Source: CAYZGU01 sp964478165 (lineage in GTDB: Bacteria; Poribacteria; WGA-4E; JAJDTR01). From it: 64,000 nucleotides of DNA. Location: NCBI GenBank assembly GCA_964478165.1, contig CAYZGU010000044.1:62001-126000 (forward strand). Reading direction: 5' to 3'. The notes beneath the pieces were generated by a model. It was given only the letters and a program-made list of their open reading frames with translations. It was not told where the DNA came from and made no database searches. A program made the position numbers and the translations under genes. Shown one piece after another: positions 28,799-36,973 of the stretch (position 1 is the first letter of the stretch; every line of letters starts with the position of its first letter).

Positions 28799-29940
28799 AG
28801 GATTTTCTGTACGGAGTAATTGCCGGGAAAGTAAGAGGGGGCATCGCCACTTTCCTTCTTTGCGTCCTTGTGCCGTTGAGTTACCTCTATGCGTTGGTTG
28901 TTATTGTGCGAGGTTGGTTCTATGATTACGGCTGGCTGAAACAGAAACAGCTTCCTTGTAAGGTGATTAGCGTAGGTAATATTGCGGCGGGCGGCACCGG
29001 AAAAACACCAGCGGTCATCTGGATTGCGAAAGTGCTTCAAGATACCGGCTGTCAGATTGCAATTCTTCTGAGAGGTTATAATCGACAGAAACGAACATCT
29101 CCAACACAAATTGTATCGGATGGACAAAAAATTCTGGTCTCGGTTGAAGCGAGTGGTGACGAAGCGAGTATGATTGCCCGAGAACTACCAAGCGTGCCGG
29201 TGGTTGTGGGAAAAGATCGCTATGCTGCAGGTCACCAAATCTTGGAACGTTGGAACATTGATGTGCTAATCCTGGATGATGGCTTTCAGCACCGATCTTT
29301 AGCAAGAGATTTGGATATTGTTACTGTTGACGCAACTCAACCATTTGGAACAGAACGACTACTGCCGGCAGGTACATTGCGCGAACCGGTTTCGGCACTG
29401 CGCAGGGCAGATGTGGTTCTACTAACTCGAATCGATCTAGTACAATCTCCAATCTTGGCGCATAAGAAGATTGAATGGTGGGTAGGCGGTAAACCGATTT
29501 TGCACAGCTGCCATCGGCCCGTGAAGCTCTATCAGCTGGGGGTGTGTGAAGTACTAGATTTCAGTGTCTTGAAGGGGAAACGCTTGTTCGCTGTTTGCAG
29601 CGTCGGAAATCCGGCCGCTTTTGTTGAAACGTTAAACTACTATGAACCAGAAAGTGTTGTCCTTTTCCCATTTCCAGATCATCATCGATATTCTCAGACT
29701 GATTTTACTCGCATTCGAGATAGCGCGAGACAGGCAGGAACCGACCTCATTATTACGACCAGTAAGGATGAACCAAAGATGTTGCCTTTTGTGTCCGCGA
29801 AAGACAGCACCTCGAGTATAGTTGAGGAATTGTCAGTCTATGTTTTGGCTGTTGAACTTTCAATCACAGTTGGAAAAAATGTGTTGGTTCAACGGATTCA
29901 GGAATGTAAGTTCAGGCATTTGGAGACGGAGATGAGCTAG
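28795..29940 (+). CDS. lpxK: tetraacyldisaccharide 4'-kinase
   Basis: Phosphorylates the 4' position of the lipid A disaccharide at the inner membrane. The protein has 381 residues. An N-terminal membrane helix (GGIATFLLCVLVPLSYLYAL) precedes the Walker A SVGNIAAGGTGKTPAVIWIA. LRGYNRQKR, VVGKDRYAAG and the Walker B-like ILDDGFQHRSLARDLDI follow. FPDHHRYSQTD is also typical of the family. It starts inside the nudix stop (ATGA overlap). It ends the argC-lpxB-nudix-lpxK set; no waaA or Kdo genes are present here. Confidence 0.95.
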   Translation: MKDFLYGVIAGKVRGGIATFLLCVLVPLSYLYALVVIVRGWFYDYGWLKQKQLPCKVISVGNIAAGGTGKTPAVIWIAKVLQDTGCQIAILLRGYNRQKRTSPTQIVSDGQKILVSVEASGDEASMIARELPSVPVVVGKDRYAAGHQILERWNIDVLILDDGFQHRSLARDLDIVTVDATQPFGTERLLPAGTLREPVSALRRADVVLLTRIDLVQSPILAHKKIEWWVGGKPILHSCHRPVKLYQLGVCEVLDFSVLKGKRLFAVCSVGNPAAFVETLNYYEPESVVLFPFPDHHRYSQTDFTRIRDSARQAGTDLIITTSKDEPKMLPFVSAKDSTSSIVEELSVYVLAVELSITVGKNVLVQRIQECKFRHLETEMS

Positions 29941-30635
29941 GCCTAATCAAGGCTATGTATCTAGGCTGAGCGGCAAAGTTTTACTATCTGATTGACGAAC
30001 ATGCCGAGACGAGGTAGCGAGTTCTGAGCTGGAATTTGTGTCAAGTTGCTTGCCTGAATCATGTATAGTCTGGGTTTAGGTGCTATTGTGTTCCGCTATA
30101 GGACGAATCAAATCAACATGTAGAAGATCACAGCCTATATGCAGTAGAATGGCGTCTGATTGCTTGAGCAACTCTTTGCACTGTTTTGCCAGCAAAGGTG
30201 TATCATTGTGCAACAGGAGATGGTATTGAAGGCTGCACTCGTCTTCTTATGGATGTGCTGCGAGATGTCGTCATTTCAATGCAGCTCATGGCATGGAAGG
30301 GCAATCCCGTTAGATTTTGGTAAGGAATTAATTTCACGGCAATCCGCACCGTATTGGTTTACGGACATTATCCGCTACCGAGCCACGCCTCGTAAACCGT
30401 GCTTGAGTGGGAAGCCATTTCCAAATCCTACATTTCTTATCAGAAGGTCCTCGGTGTGCCGAGTGTCATTGTTCCATACGTCCTAAGGGACGAGGGAAAT
30501 CACGTCTCTGATGAATGACGCGCACTGGACAATTTTTGCTGCGGAATCCGGACGATGGCGAACGTGATATATTGACTGGCAGATGCTCTGTAATCGAGAT
30601 TGATTTCGGATATCGTCGATGTGCGGATGACAGCA
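29941..30635. other. spacer containing an M20 peptidase pseudogene
   Basis: About 700 bases after lpxK. The second half is the pseudogene listed at 30160-30593; the first 200 bases show nothing. Confidence 0.55.
30160..30593 (+). pseudogene. decayed M20-family dipeptidase gene
   Basis: A peptidase gene reduced to about a third of its length. The 5' part (LEQLFALFCQQR, frame 1) shifts near 30210 to a frame that reads GIEGCTRLLMDVLRDV, MAWKGNPVRFW, stop, and then IRTVLVYGHYPLPS. This is the M20 dipeptidase order: helix, KGNPVV, then LVYGHYDV, where the metal Asp would be. After a missing centre the same frame continues SYQKVLGVPSVIVPYVLRDE, a stop where HxPNE is expected, LDNFCCGIRTMANVIY and the end TAA at 30591. 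In-frame stops are at 30321, 30393, 30516 and 30573. Intact M20 enzymes are about 450 residues. Four stops, a frameshift and a large deletion rule out a working enzyme. Confidence 0.7.
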
Positions 30636-31541
30636 CTATCTAGTCGTGCTGCGTTCAAGTTCTTTCAAGTTTTGAATGAATCTACTTTCGACATCTCGGT
30701 TATGTTCAATCGCCCACTTTCTGGCATTGGACCGATTGCCCCAATAGAACCGAGATCCTATTAGGTAGATGCCCACCGAATCAACATAGCGCTTATTAAT
30801 TAGTGAATTTCTGAGCAGGTATAAGAATACCGTGTTGATTGCGGTAGAGATTATACCGTTGCTTATTTTTCCAGCGTAGATCTGACCACTTCCCGGAATT
30901 ATCGTGGATAACAATTGAGCCAATTTTGGCGATTTGCGTGGCAAAGGGGTGTTTGCTAAAGTAATGTTAGCTAGTTGGGTAGCTACGTGTCCGAAACCGT
31001 GAGTCAAAAGTTTATCGCTGGGATTGACTTCGTTAATCAGGCCAACCTTGCGAAATTCCGATATTGCATTGAACCAATCCCCATCGTGTATATAGCACCA
31101 ACTGCGGAGGTATTGTGCTTGTTCCAACAGAGATTTATTAGCATTTGTGCGGAGAAGTTCAAAGAACACAGATCGAGCCTTGGCGTATTCTTGATTATCA
31201 AAATGTGTCTTGCCAAACATTAATTTTGCATATGGGTATAGTGGAGATTCTGAATCTGTGCGCATGAATTCTTGGAATAGGCGTTGAGCATCTGCAAGAT
31301 TACTTTGATAGTATTGGCTTTGAGCAATCCTGTAATGAGCAAAATCGGTTAAGTCTGTGCCCGGATGGTAAAAAAGGAAGCGCTTATATTCAAGGATTGC
31401 AGCGTTATAGATCTCTCCATTGAAAAGTTCCTCGGCATAGCCTAATTTTCTTTCCGAGGGTATATTGGTGAACATCAACTGATGTGGGGAAGGCTCTAGT
31501 GCAAAAATAGAGATCAAAAGAAAAGGTAATATCGTGGTCAT
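30636..31541 (-). CDS. TPR/DUF5683-type membrane protein (paralogue 2)
   Basis: An exported protein of 301 residues starting at the ATG at 31541 (MTTILPFLLISIFALEP, signal-like). Residues about 25-190 are TPR-like helical pairs (YNAAILEYKRFLFYHPGT, then ADAQRLFQEFMRT and EYAKARSVFFELL). The C-terminal part has LLSTIIPGSGQIYAGKISNG followed by hydrophobic segments. This PGxGQxYxG motif marks the DUF5683/TM2-like membrane region. It is a tandem paralogue of the next upstream gene, with 31 bases between them. Function is unknown; the neighbours suggest an envelope role. The reading frame extends 21 codons upstream but without a signal peptide start. Confidence 0.75.
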   Translation of the reverse strand: MTTILPFLLISIFALEPSPHQLMFTNIPSERKLGYAEELFNGEIYNAAILEYKRFLFYHPGTDLTDFAHYRIAQSQYYQSNLADAQRLFQEFMRTDSESPLYPYAKLMFGKTHFDNQEYAKARSVFFELLRTNANKSLLEQAQYLRSWCYIHDGDWFNAISEFRKVGLINEVNPSDKLLTHGFGHVATQLANITLANTPLPRKSPKLAQLLSTIIPGSGQIYAGKISNGIISTAINTVFLYLLRNSLINKRYVDSVGIYLIGSRFYWGNRSNARKWAIEHNRDVESRFIQNLKELERSTTR

Positions 31542-31572
31542 TGACGGTGGGAAGCGAGCTAAGGCTTCCGTG

Positions 31573-32523
31573 TTAGAACTGGGTCTTCCAGAATGCGAGT
31601 GCAATCTCCGTGGACTGAGGTTGTGAGAGGCTCAAGAGACCAGATTCATAGATCTGTGCTCTTAACCCGTCCAGAAAGGAGTCGTCTTGCTGGTGATTGA
31701 GAATTTTTGCCGCTTGAAGCCCCCCATAAATGTTTCCTGTATAGAATAATGAGCAGATTAGAGCAACGGGGATAGCAATCGGGTATTGCTTTTGGCCTAT
31801 ATAGTGTATTGTTCCTACTGCTGTTATCCCAGTGAATATCAGTGATTGAAACCCGTCCGAGAAACGTCCACTATACATCTGTCCGAGGCCAGGTATCGCT
31901 GCTGAAAGGAGTCCGCTCAAAATGGGGGATCGACGGGGTGTCAAACTTTGGGTTCTGAGCATGCGTGCCAGGCGGTTGCTCATCTCCGCGAATTCCGTGT
32001 TTGGATATTTTATGGTGATATCTCGCCATCTACTTGATGCTTCTTCCCAATTTCTACTATCCATATGCACTGTCGCAATTATGAATTCGGATCGCGGGGC
32101 CAGCTTGCTCTCTGGGAATTTTGATAAAAGCTGTTGGAGTGATGTAATCGCTGTATCTCTGTTCCCCTGCAACAAATGGCAGTGTGCTATATTAGATTGT
32201 GATTTCTCGATTAGCTGACTGTGAGGTTGAAAATCAATTATATTCTGATAGGCTTGAATGGCTGTTCTCAGATTTCCTGAGTTCTGGTAGGAAGCGGCGA
32301 GACGAAATTGAACAGCGTCGAGATTCTCCGTTTTCGAGTAGAGAAACAGATAGCGACGGTATTCGTGGGCTGCATTCAGGTAATCTCCTTCTTCGAAAAG
32401 GGAATCGGCGAAGTTGAGTAATTCAGTTCTCGCTGAGCCTTGAGAACACACCGTTGGTTGTATGATGGACAAAAACTGCAAAGACAGGACAAAAGCGATG
32501 AGAGGAACGATTCGTTTTTTCAT
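31573..32523 (-). CDS. TPR/DUF5683-type membrane protein (paralogue 1)
   Basis: A 316-residue exported protein. The signal peptide is MKKRIVPLIAFVLSLQFLS and on, cut after about VCSQG. TPR-like repeats follow (DYLNAAHEYRRYLFLYSKTE, then NLRTAIQAYQNIIDFQPHSQ, DTAITSLQQLLSKFPES). SAAIPGLGQMYSGRFSDGFQ then starts a region with two or three hydrophobic segments. The order and spacing match the gene just downstream, so these two arose by duplication; they now share mainly the pattern. It lies 84 bases after yidD on the same strand. Confidence 0.78.
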   Translation of the reverse strand: MKKRIVPLIAFVLSLQFLSIIQPTVCSQGSARTELLNFADSLFEEGDYLNAAHEYRRYLFLYSKTENLDAVQFRLAASYQNSGNLRTAIQAYQNIIDFQPHSQLIEKSQSNIAHCHLLQGNRDTAITSLQQLLSKFPESKLAPRSEFIIATVHMDSRNWEEASSRWRDITIKYPNTEFAEMSNRLARMLRTQSLTPRRSPILSGLLSAAIPGLGQMYSGRFSDGFQSLIFTGITAVGTIHYIGQKQYPIAIPVALICSLFYTGNIYGGLQAAKILNHQQDDSFLDGLRAQIYESGLLSLSQPQSTEIALAFWKTQF

Positions 32524-32607
32524 TTTTCGTTTGAAATAGGGTGGTGAATTTAGCAGTACAAATTGCCAGGCAGTCTGAGTCTGAATTCATCGCTTCGATC
32601 GTTGCCC

Positions 32608-33045
32608 CTACTTTAGGGGTACAGGATCGTAGGCAGTTCCATCGAAGACGGGATAGAATTTGTGGTTTCCACCATGACAGCGCAGAACGCGGTCACTCGT
32701 CATGAACAGGCCTTTTAAACCGTGTCTACGAACAGCCTCTAGTGCATAGTGTGAGCAACTAGGTTGAAAGGTGCAGACATCCCCGTCTTGATGTGTAAGG
32801 ATTCGCTGGTGTAGTCGGATGGGCAAAATTAGCATCCAACGGAAGGTGAGCCTTGGTGAACTGGTGGTCCGATGTGAAGCTGAGGACAACCCCTGCGTTG
32901 TATCATTATTGCCATTTGGTATTGGCGAGCGGACGAGGTCTTCGGCGAACGCCTTGTTCAATAGCGTGATTTTTAGTGTGCTGGAAGTTTCAGCTCGAAT
33001 AAGTACCGAGAGCAGGATAAGGAGACTTGTCAAGGAAAAAACCAA
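32608..33045 (-). CDS. yidD: YidD-like protein with long N-terminal extension
   Basis: The C-terminal 75 residues are the YidD (DUF37) domain: LPIRLHQRILTHQDGDVCTF, QPSCSHYALEAVRRHG, then KGLFMTSDRVLRC. YidD aids YidC-dependent membrane protein insertion at the inner membrane. The usual protein is about 70-85 residues. This one has about 70 extra N-terminal residues with a hydrophobic stretch (VFSLTSLLILLSVLIRA) and a Ser/Thr-rich linker. The start is uncertain: no ATG and no ribosome site were found, and TTG at 33045 is the best candidate. It lies between a CvpA-like gene and the DUF5683 paralogues, not beside rnpA or yidC. Confidence 0.82.
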   Translation of the reverse strand: MVFSLTSLLILLSVLIRAETSSTLKITLLNKAFAEDLVRSPIPNGNNDTTQGLSSASHRTTSSPRLTFRWMLILPIRLHQRILTHQDGDVCTFQPSCSHYALEAVRRHGLKGLFMTSDRVLRCHGGNHKFYPVFDGTAYDPVPLK

Positions 33046-33136
33046 GAGATACGTTGGGTGGCATGCGAACTGTGAAACATCACACGTACAACGAGATGCG
33101 TCGCTCGTTCTCCACTTTTCGGTTTCGGTTTAGATG

Positions 33137-33631
33137 CTATAATTGGTCCGATCGTTTTCTGATGAAATCTCTTCCAAAATCGAAGACCTGATATCCAATA
33201 TCTATGAGTAGTGGGCCAAGACGCGACTCAGCAATTGCTTCTTGTATGGATTCTCCACCGAAGCGGTTACCTAGAATTAGTATGGTTCCGAGTAAAATGC
33301 AGCTCGTGACAATACCGAACGCTCCGCCAACAGCGCTGTTTATCCATCCTAAGACCCCACGATCAATGACTTTCTGAACGCGCGCAAACATCATGTCTAT
33401 CAGAATGCTGACGGATACAATCAGTGCAATTATGCTCGCCCATTTTGCGATTTCTTTATTTTGAATCCATCGTTGGAGGAATGGGCTGAGATTCGGCCAT
33501 AGTTGGCTTGCTGCAAAACCGCCTGCGGAGACAGCAGCGATTCCCCATACGCTACGCGTAAAGCCATCGCGAAAACACTTCAGGCCGACCAATGTCCCGA
33601 CCACGATGATTGCGATATCGAGTTTCTCCAC
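33137..33631 (-). CDS. CvpA-family membrane protein
   Basis: A 164-residue membrane protein with about four hydrophobic segments: LDIAIIVVGTLVGL, VWGIAAVSAGGFAASQLW, WASIIALIVSVSILIDMM and VGGAFGIVTSCILLGTILIL. The helix order and the RGVLGWINSAVGGAFGI segment fit the colicin V production protein (CvpA) family. CvpA proteins are linked to envelope stress and secretion in proteobacteria; their exact role is unclear. The start is a GTG at 33631 with GGAAGGGG upstream, inside the end of the metallopeptidase gene. The 80-base overlap implies coupling. Confidence 0.8.
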   Translation of the reverse strand: MEKLDIAIIVVGTLVGLKCFRDGFTRSVWGIAAVSAGGFAASQLWPNLSPFLQRWIQNKEIAKWASIIALIVSVSILIDMMFARVQKVIDRGVLGWINSAVGGAFGIVTSCILLGTILILGNRFGGESIQEAIAESRLGPLLIDIGYQVFDFGRDFIRKRSDQL

Positions 33632-34697
33632 GGCTAATCGTCCCCTTCCACGATTCTACAATTTCCTCATCTGTTTTACCGAAAATCTTCTGAAAAGCGA
33701 CTTGTGCCGAGACTCCGATGCCAATGCAGGAGAGCAAGTCGCGCATTCGAGAAATTCCAAACTGTTGAATCAAACGCTCTGCGATTGCGGTCGATTGTAG
33801 GTACGATACACGTTGTCGGTCCGATGGCGAGTCTCTAAATACTTGTTCCAGTTCATGAACACATAAAAGCAGTTGATTATGATTAGCTTGCTGCAGACGT
33901 TGTCTCTCAAAATTCATAATGGGTCGCGCGATAAGCTGCGCAAGGCCCTCGTTCAACCAGATGGGGCATTGGCCATGGGCTAGTATGTCAATAAGTAGGT
34001 GAACCCATTCATGGCGAATTAAGGCGTACAAAAGTCCGAGATTGGGATCTGTGGAAGCGTTGCAGGTAAGTCGAATATGTCCATGATATGCGCCAGCGGC
34101 CCAAATCGGAAGGGGGGATTTTGTATCGGGATCGGCAGGATTTTGTCTATGCACGTGTGGTCTGTTGCGAAGTTCTCTGTTTTCAATCGATATTGAAACC
34201 TTGTGCTGAGGATAACACTGAAGAAGTTTACCGACGTCACAATAGGTCTTTTCGATCAGTTGGCACAGCAACCACAACGTCTTCGATGGAATTGCATCCT
34301 CGCATGTTAGAGCAAAGTGTTTGCGCGCAATCGTGGTCCGAGTTAAACCGGGTGCACATGAATGCTGTGCGCGGACATCGCTATGAATTGGCTGTCCTAG
34401 TGTTTCTTCGTGAATAAGTGCTTCATAAACCTGTTTTTCTTCAAGAATCCGCTTCTTTCGTCTCAATGCTACTGGGTGGTTGGCGTGAAGTTTTAGTGAG
34501 GCTTCCAAGCATGCCAAAGCCTCATCCCATTGTCCTAGCATCTCGTATGATTTCGAAAGATCGGCATGTACTTCAGCCCGAGTGCCGTCAATTTTCAGAC
34601 CATCGAGATAGTGTCGGACGGCTTGGGTGAAGCAGGCACTTTGGAAACAAGCTATAGCTCGACTGAAATGCACCTGTGCCATTTGTGTCTGGTTCAT
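33552..34697 (-). CDS. TPR protein with gluzincin (peptidase MA-like) domain
   Basis: A 381-residue protein. GGGGA lies 6 bases before the ATG at 34697. Residues about 1-100 are TPR-like (AIACFQSACFTQAVRHYLDG, QWDEALACLEASLKLHANHP). The second half carries RHEWVHLLID, a HExxH zinc motif, followed 18 residues later by WLNEGLAQ, which supplies the third zinc ligand Glu. This is the peptidase MA/gluzincin pattern. No signal peptide is evident, so it may act in the cytoplasm or be exported with help. It overlaps the CvpA-like gene by 80 bases. The family member is not known to me by name; the zinc site looks intact. Confidence 0.78.
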   Translation of the reverse strand: MNQTQMAQVHFSRAIACFQSACFTQAVRHYLDGLKIDGTRAEVHADLSKSYEMLGQWDEALACLEASLKLHANHPVALRRKKRILEEKQVYEALIHEETLGQPIHSDVRAQHSCAPGLTRTTIARKHFALTCEDAIPSKTLWLLCQLIEKTYCDVGKLLQCYPQHKVSISIENRELRNRPHVHRQNPADPDTKSPLPIWAAGAYHGHIRLTCNASTDPNLGLLYALIRHEWVHLLIDILAHGQCPIWLNEGLAQLIARPIMNFERQRLQQANHNQLLLCVHELEQVFRDSPSDRQRVSYLQSTAIAERLIQQFGISRMRDLLSCIGIGVSAQVAFQKIFGKTDEEIVESWKGTISRGETRYRNHRGRDIGRPEVFSRWLYA

Positions 34698-34779
34698 CAG
34701 TGTTCCCCAGAAAATCGGGTTCAAGATCTGTGTCGAATGTCCGTCTCCTGTTTGGACGCGCGTGCAGGGTAAAAGTTAT

Positions 34780-34842
34780 AAGAAAATAAAAACCCGACTG
34801 TTATAACCACTCACCGCGAACCAGTGAGCACTAACAGTCGGG
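34780..34842 (-). terminator. strong intrinsic terminator after the FHA gene
   Basis: On the minus strand the stem CCCGACTGTTA/TAACAGTCGGG (11 perfect pairs, 34842-34832 with 34803-34793) encloses a second stem CTCAC/GTGAG. TTTTTATTTT follows (34792-34783). It ends the sigma-FHA transcription unit, so the metallopeptidase gene downstream needs its own promoter. Confidence 0.9.
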
Positions 34843-34882
34843 AATAGGGCACGCCATCAAATTTGGTGCGATTTGTCTAAAC

Positions 34883-35995
34883 TCAAGAATATTCGATTCG
34901 AGTTATTTCACAAGCAATGCCACCAAACTTAATGACGGAGGCTGTGTTTATGATTGTAGCTTTTTGTATGCGGTCACCATCAACATAAGTTCCGTTGGTG
35001 CTTCCTAGATCTCTAATGTATATCTGTCCGTTAGCCAGTTCAAACTGTCCGTGCAGTCGCGATAGCGTTCCTGTTGAGTCGGGAAGTCGGAGTCTGGCTG
35101 TTTTTCCGCGTCCGATGGTCATTTCCCGAACGCTCACGGTATAAACCTGCCCAGAATCCTCACCGACTATCTCTTTGAAAGTGATATGAAATGCACCTTC
35201 TTCCCGTCGAATGTTACTTGCCTCAAGGACTTGGTCTCCAATCGTTATCTGGGACGCATCGTAAAGTGGTGTTGCTTTGGCGATTCGATGTCCATCAACA
35301 AAAGTGCCGTCACTACTGTTGAGATCTGTGATATGTATCTCATCGTTTTGAATGCTCAAAAGGGCGTGTCTCTGCGAAGCGCCGGCGTTTTTCTTTAATT
35401 GAATGGTTACATCATTACTGCGTCCAATGATTATCTGTGGAAAGACGATATTGTATTCTCTTCCCAAGGGATCGCCCTCAATGACTTTTAATCGAAGATG
35501 GCAATTGGCTTCGGGCAATGAGAGAGAGCTTTTTCCCTGACTGTTTTCAGGTTCCACAACTATGGATTCGCGAAACGGATGGTCTGTATTAGGAATCAGT
35601 GGAGCAACACCCGTGGCTGGGGAGTACAGTAGCTCGCTTTCACTTCCTACTTGTTCTGGACTATAAGCTGGCTGTAGGCCGGTTTCGTTTGTCGGCCATG
35701 GATCGCTGGGACTTAATCGAGGATTTACAGTGCTGATGATCTCATCAGCGATTCGTTCTTTGGCGCCAGGACGCGGCTCTACACTATCGGTTTCCTGGAA
35801 CTGGTAGTGAGCGAACTCAACTAGCCGCCTCAGCGGTTCTAATTCAGACGATTCTTGGCATGTCTCTAACAAGTGTCTATGTTTGGACGACACCTTCTCA
35901 CCCTTTAGCCAACGCGTATATACATCCAACAACTCGGCTTGATGAACCTCATCTTTGTGACTGTTGTTTAGTTTAGATTGTTTCCAAAAGCTCAT
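34883..35995 (-). CDS. double FHA-domain protein paired with ECF sigma factor
   Basis: A soluble phosphothreonine-binding protein of about 370 residues. GGAGGAG lies 8 bases before the ATG at 35995. Residues about 20-75 (HQAELLDVYTRWLKGEKVSS, then HLLETC) look like a zinc-finger anti-sigma domain without its Cys pair; this is a guess. FHA 1 (about 165-265) has IIIGRSNDVTIQL, SQRHALL and DLNSSDGTFVDG. FHA 2 (about 270-370) has MTIGRGKTARLRL, LSRLHGQF and DLGSTNGTYVDG. Both retain the GR, S-x-x-H and N/S-G-T core that binds phosphopeptides. No membrane segment. It lies 17 bases after the sigma gene and is closed by a terminator, so the two form a control unit. Confidence 0.9.
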   Translation of the reverse strand: MSFWKQSKLNNSHKDEVHQAELLDVYTRWLKGEKVSSKHRHLLETCQESSELEPLRRLVEFAHYQFQETDSVEPRPGAKERIADEIISTVNPRLSPSDPWPTNETGLQPAYSPEQVGSESELLYSPATGVAPLIPNTDHPFRESIVVEPENSQGKSSLSLPEANCHLRLKVIEGDPLGREYNIVFPQIIIGRSNDVTIQLKKNAGASQRHALLSIQNDEIHITDLNSSDGTFVDGHRIAKATPLYDASQITIGDQVLEASNIRREEGAFHITFKEIVGEDSGQVYTVSVREMTIGRGKTARLRLPDSTGTLSRLHGQFELANGQIYIRDLGSTNGTYVDGDRIQKATIINTASVIKFGGIACEITRIEYS

Positions 35996-36012
35996 TGAGC
36001 TATCTCCTCCAA

Positions 36013-36612
36013 TCAGTAGATCCACTGGATCCCTTTTCTATTTAAAATCTGTCGTAGTTCTTGTGTACAACGAAAGATCCAAATCTTCACCGTGCCCTCT
36101 TTACGCTGAAGCAGTTGTGAAATTTCGGCAATACTGCAGCCTTCTAGATGACGCAAAATCCAAGCTAACCGATGATTTGGCTTTGTCACTTGCTGGAGAG
36201 CCTGTTCTAAAATGTCATGAGCCTCCCGGGATTCAAGCTGTTTGTCAGGAGTTGGTTTGCTGTCCTCATATTCGCTAAGTGGCACGTCAGCTTCGTCCTC
36301 CATGCTCAGAAGCGATTCGCGGATTCTTTCCTTTTTGCGTATTGCATCAATGATAGTATGTTTTGCGACAACGTTCAACCATGCTTGAAAACTTCCCTGA
36401 TCGGTATCCCATTTTTCGATCTTCTGCCACACCTTTACGAATATATCCAGGCACACCTCCTCGCTATCTTGATGGTTGCCTAACATACGATAAGTTTTAC
36501 TATAAACCCAGTTGTAGTGTTTATCAAAAAGGCTGCGAAAAGCAGGCTCATCACGGGTTTTTGTACGTATGGCTAGGTTGGTGTCTTCCTGAGCTGAGAG
36601 GTCGTTAATCAT
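36013..36612 (-). CDS. ECF-type RNA polymerase sigma factor
   Basis: A sigma70-family factor of 199 residues from the ATG at 36612 (or TTG 36624). Region 2 is FRSLFDKHYNWVYSKTYRML, DSEEVCLDIFVKVWQKIEKW and FQAWLNVVAKHTIIDAIRKK. Region 4 is RLAWILRHLEGCSIAEISQL and KEGTVKIWIFRCTQELRQIL. Only regions 2 and 4 are present, as in ECF factors, and the linker between them is acidic. Region 2.3 and the region 4 helix-turn-helix are intact. An 8-bp palindrome lies about 70 bases upstream. The double-FHA gene follows directly, and phosphorylation-dependent control is likely but not shown. Confidence 0.92.
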   Translation of the reverse strand: MINDLSAQEDTNLAIRTKTRDEPAFRSLFDKHYNWVYSKTYRMLGNHQDSEEVCLDIFVKVWQKIEKWDTDQGSFQAWLNVVAKHTIIDAIRKKERIRESLLSMEDEADVPLSEYEDSKPTPDKQLESREAHDILEQALQQVTKPNHRLAWILRHLEGCSIAEISQLLQRKEGTVKIWIFRCTQELRQILNRKGIQWIY

Positions 36613-36680
36613 CTGGCGCGCCAAAATTAAGTCAGTGTGCTCCTTACCCGATCGCCTTCAGGCCTATTACTTATGATGTT

Positions 36681-36703
36681 AACGCTTGTGAAGGGCAAGC
36701 GTT
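36681..36703. promoter_or_regulatory. 8-bp palindrome upstream of the sigma gene
   Basis: AACGCTTG, 7-base loop, CAAGCGTT. It sits about 70 bases upstream of the sigma factor ATG. It could be an operator of the sigma-FHA unit or a short hairpin in its leader. There is no T-tract. Confidence 0.4.
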
Positions 36704-36890
36704 TCACAAATTCCAGAAAGATTCACACAAGAAATTTAGACTATCGTACAAGAACTCTAGACTAGTGTGGAAGAGTGAGTATATGTTAAAAGAAAGTCAC
36801 AAACAAAGGAATTATACCATTTGATTTTCAAGAAAACCATTGTAAGGATCGCTATCAGTGTAATTGAGTGTTTATGTGGTCTAGAAAATC

Positions 36891-36919
36891 TTGCGAGACC
36901 ATATAGGCTGTGGTATAAT
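36891..36919 (+). promoter_or_regulatory. sigma70-type promoter for ferredoxin-fusion gene
   Basis: TTGCGA at 36891-36896, 17 bases, TATAAT at 36914-36919. About 48 bases before the AGGAGG-preceded ATG at 36974. Confidence 0.75.
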
Positions 36920-36973
36920 TGATTCCCCAATTGGTAGCGTAGGAATGGATGAGTTATTCAGGAGGCCTGGAAC

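Larger units (their letters stand above)
36613..36973. other. divergent intergenic region with promoter and palindrome
   Basis: About 360 bases between the divergent sigma and ferredoxin-fusion genes. It holds the palindrome at 36681-36703 and a promoter at 36891-36919, both listed; the remainder is AT-rich without other features. Confidence 0.55.
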
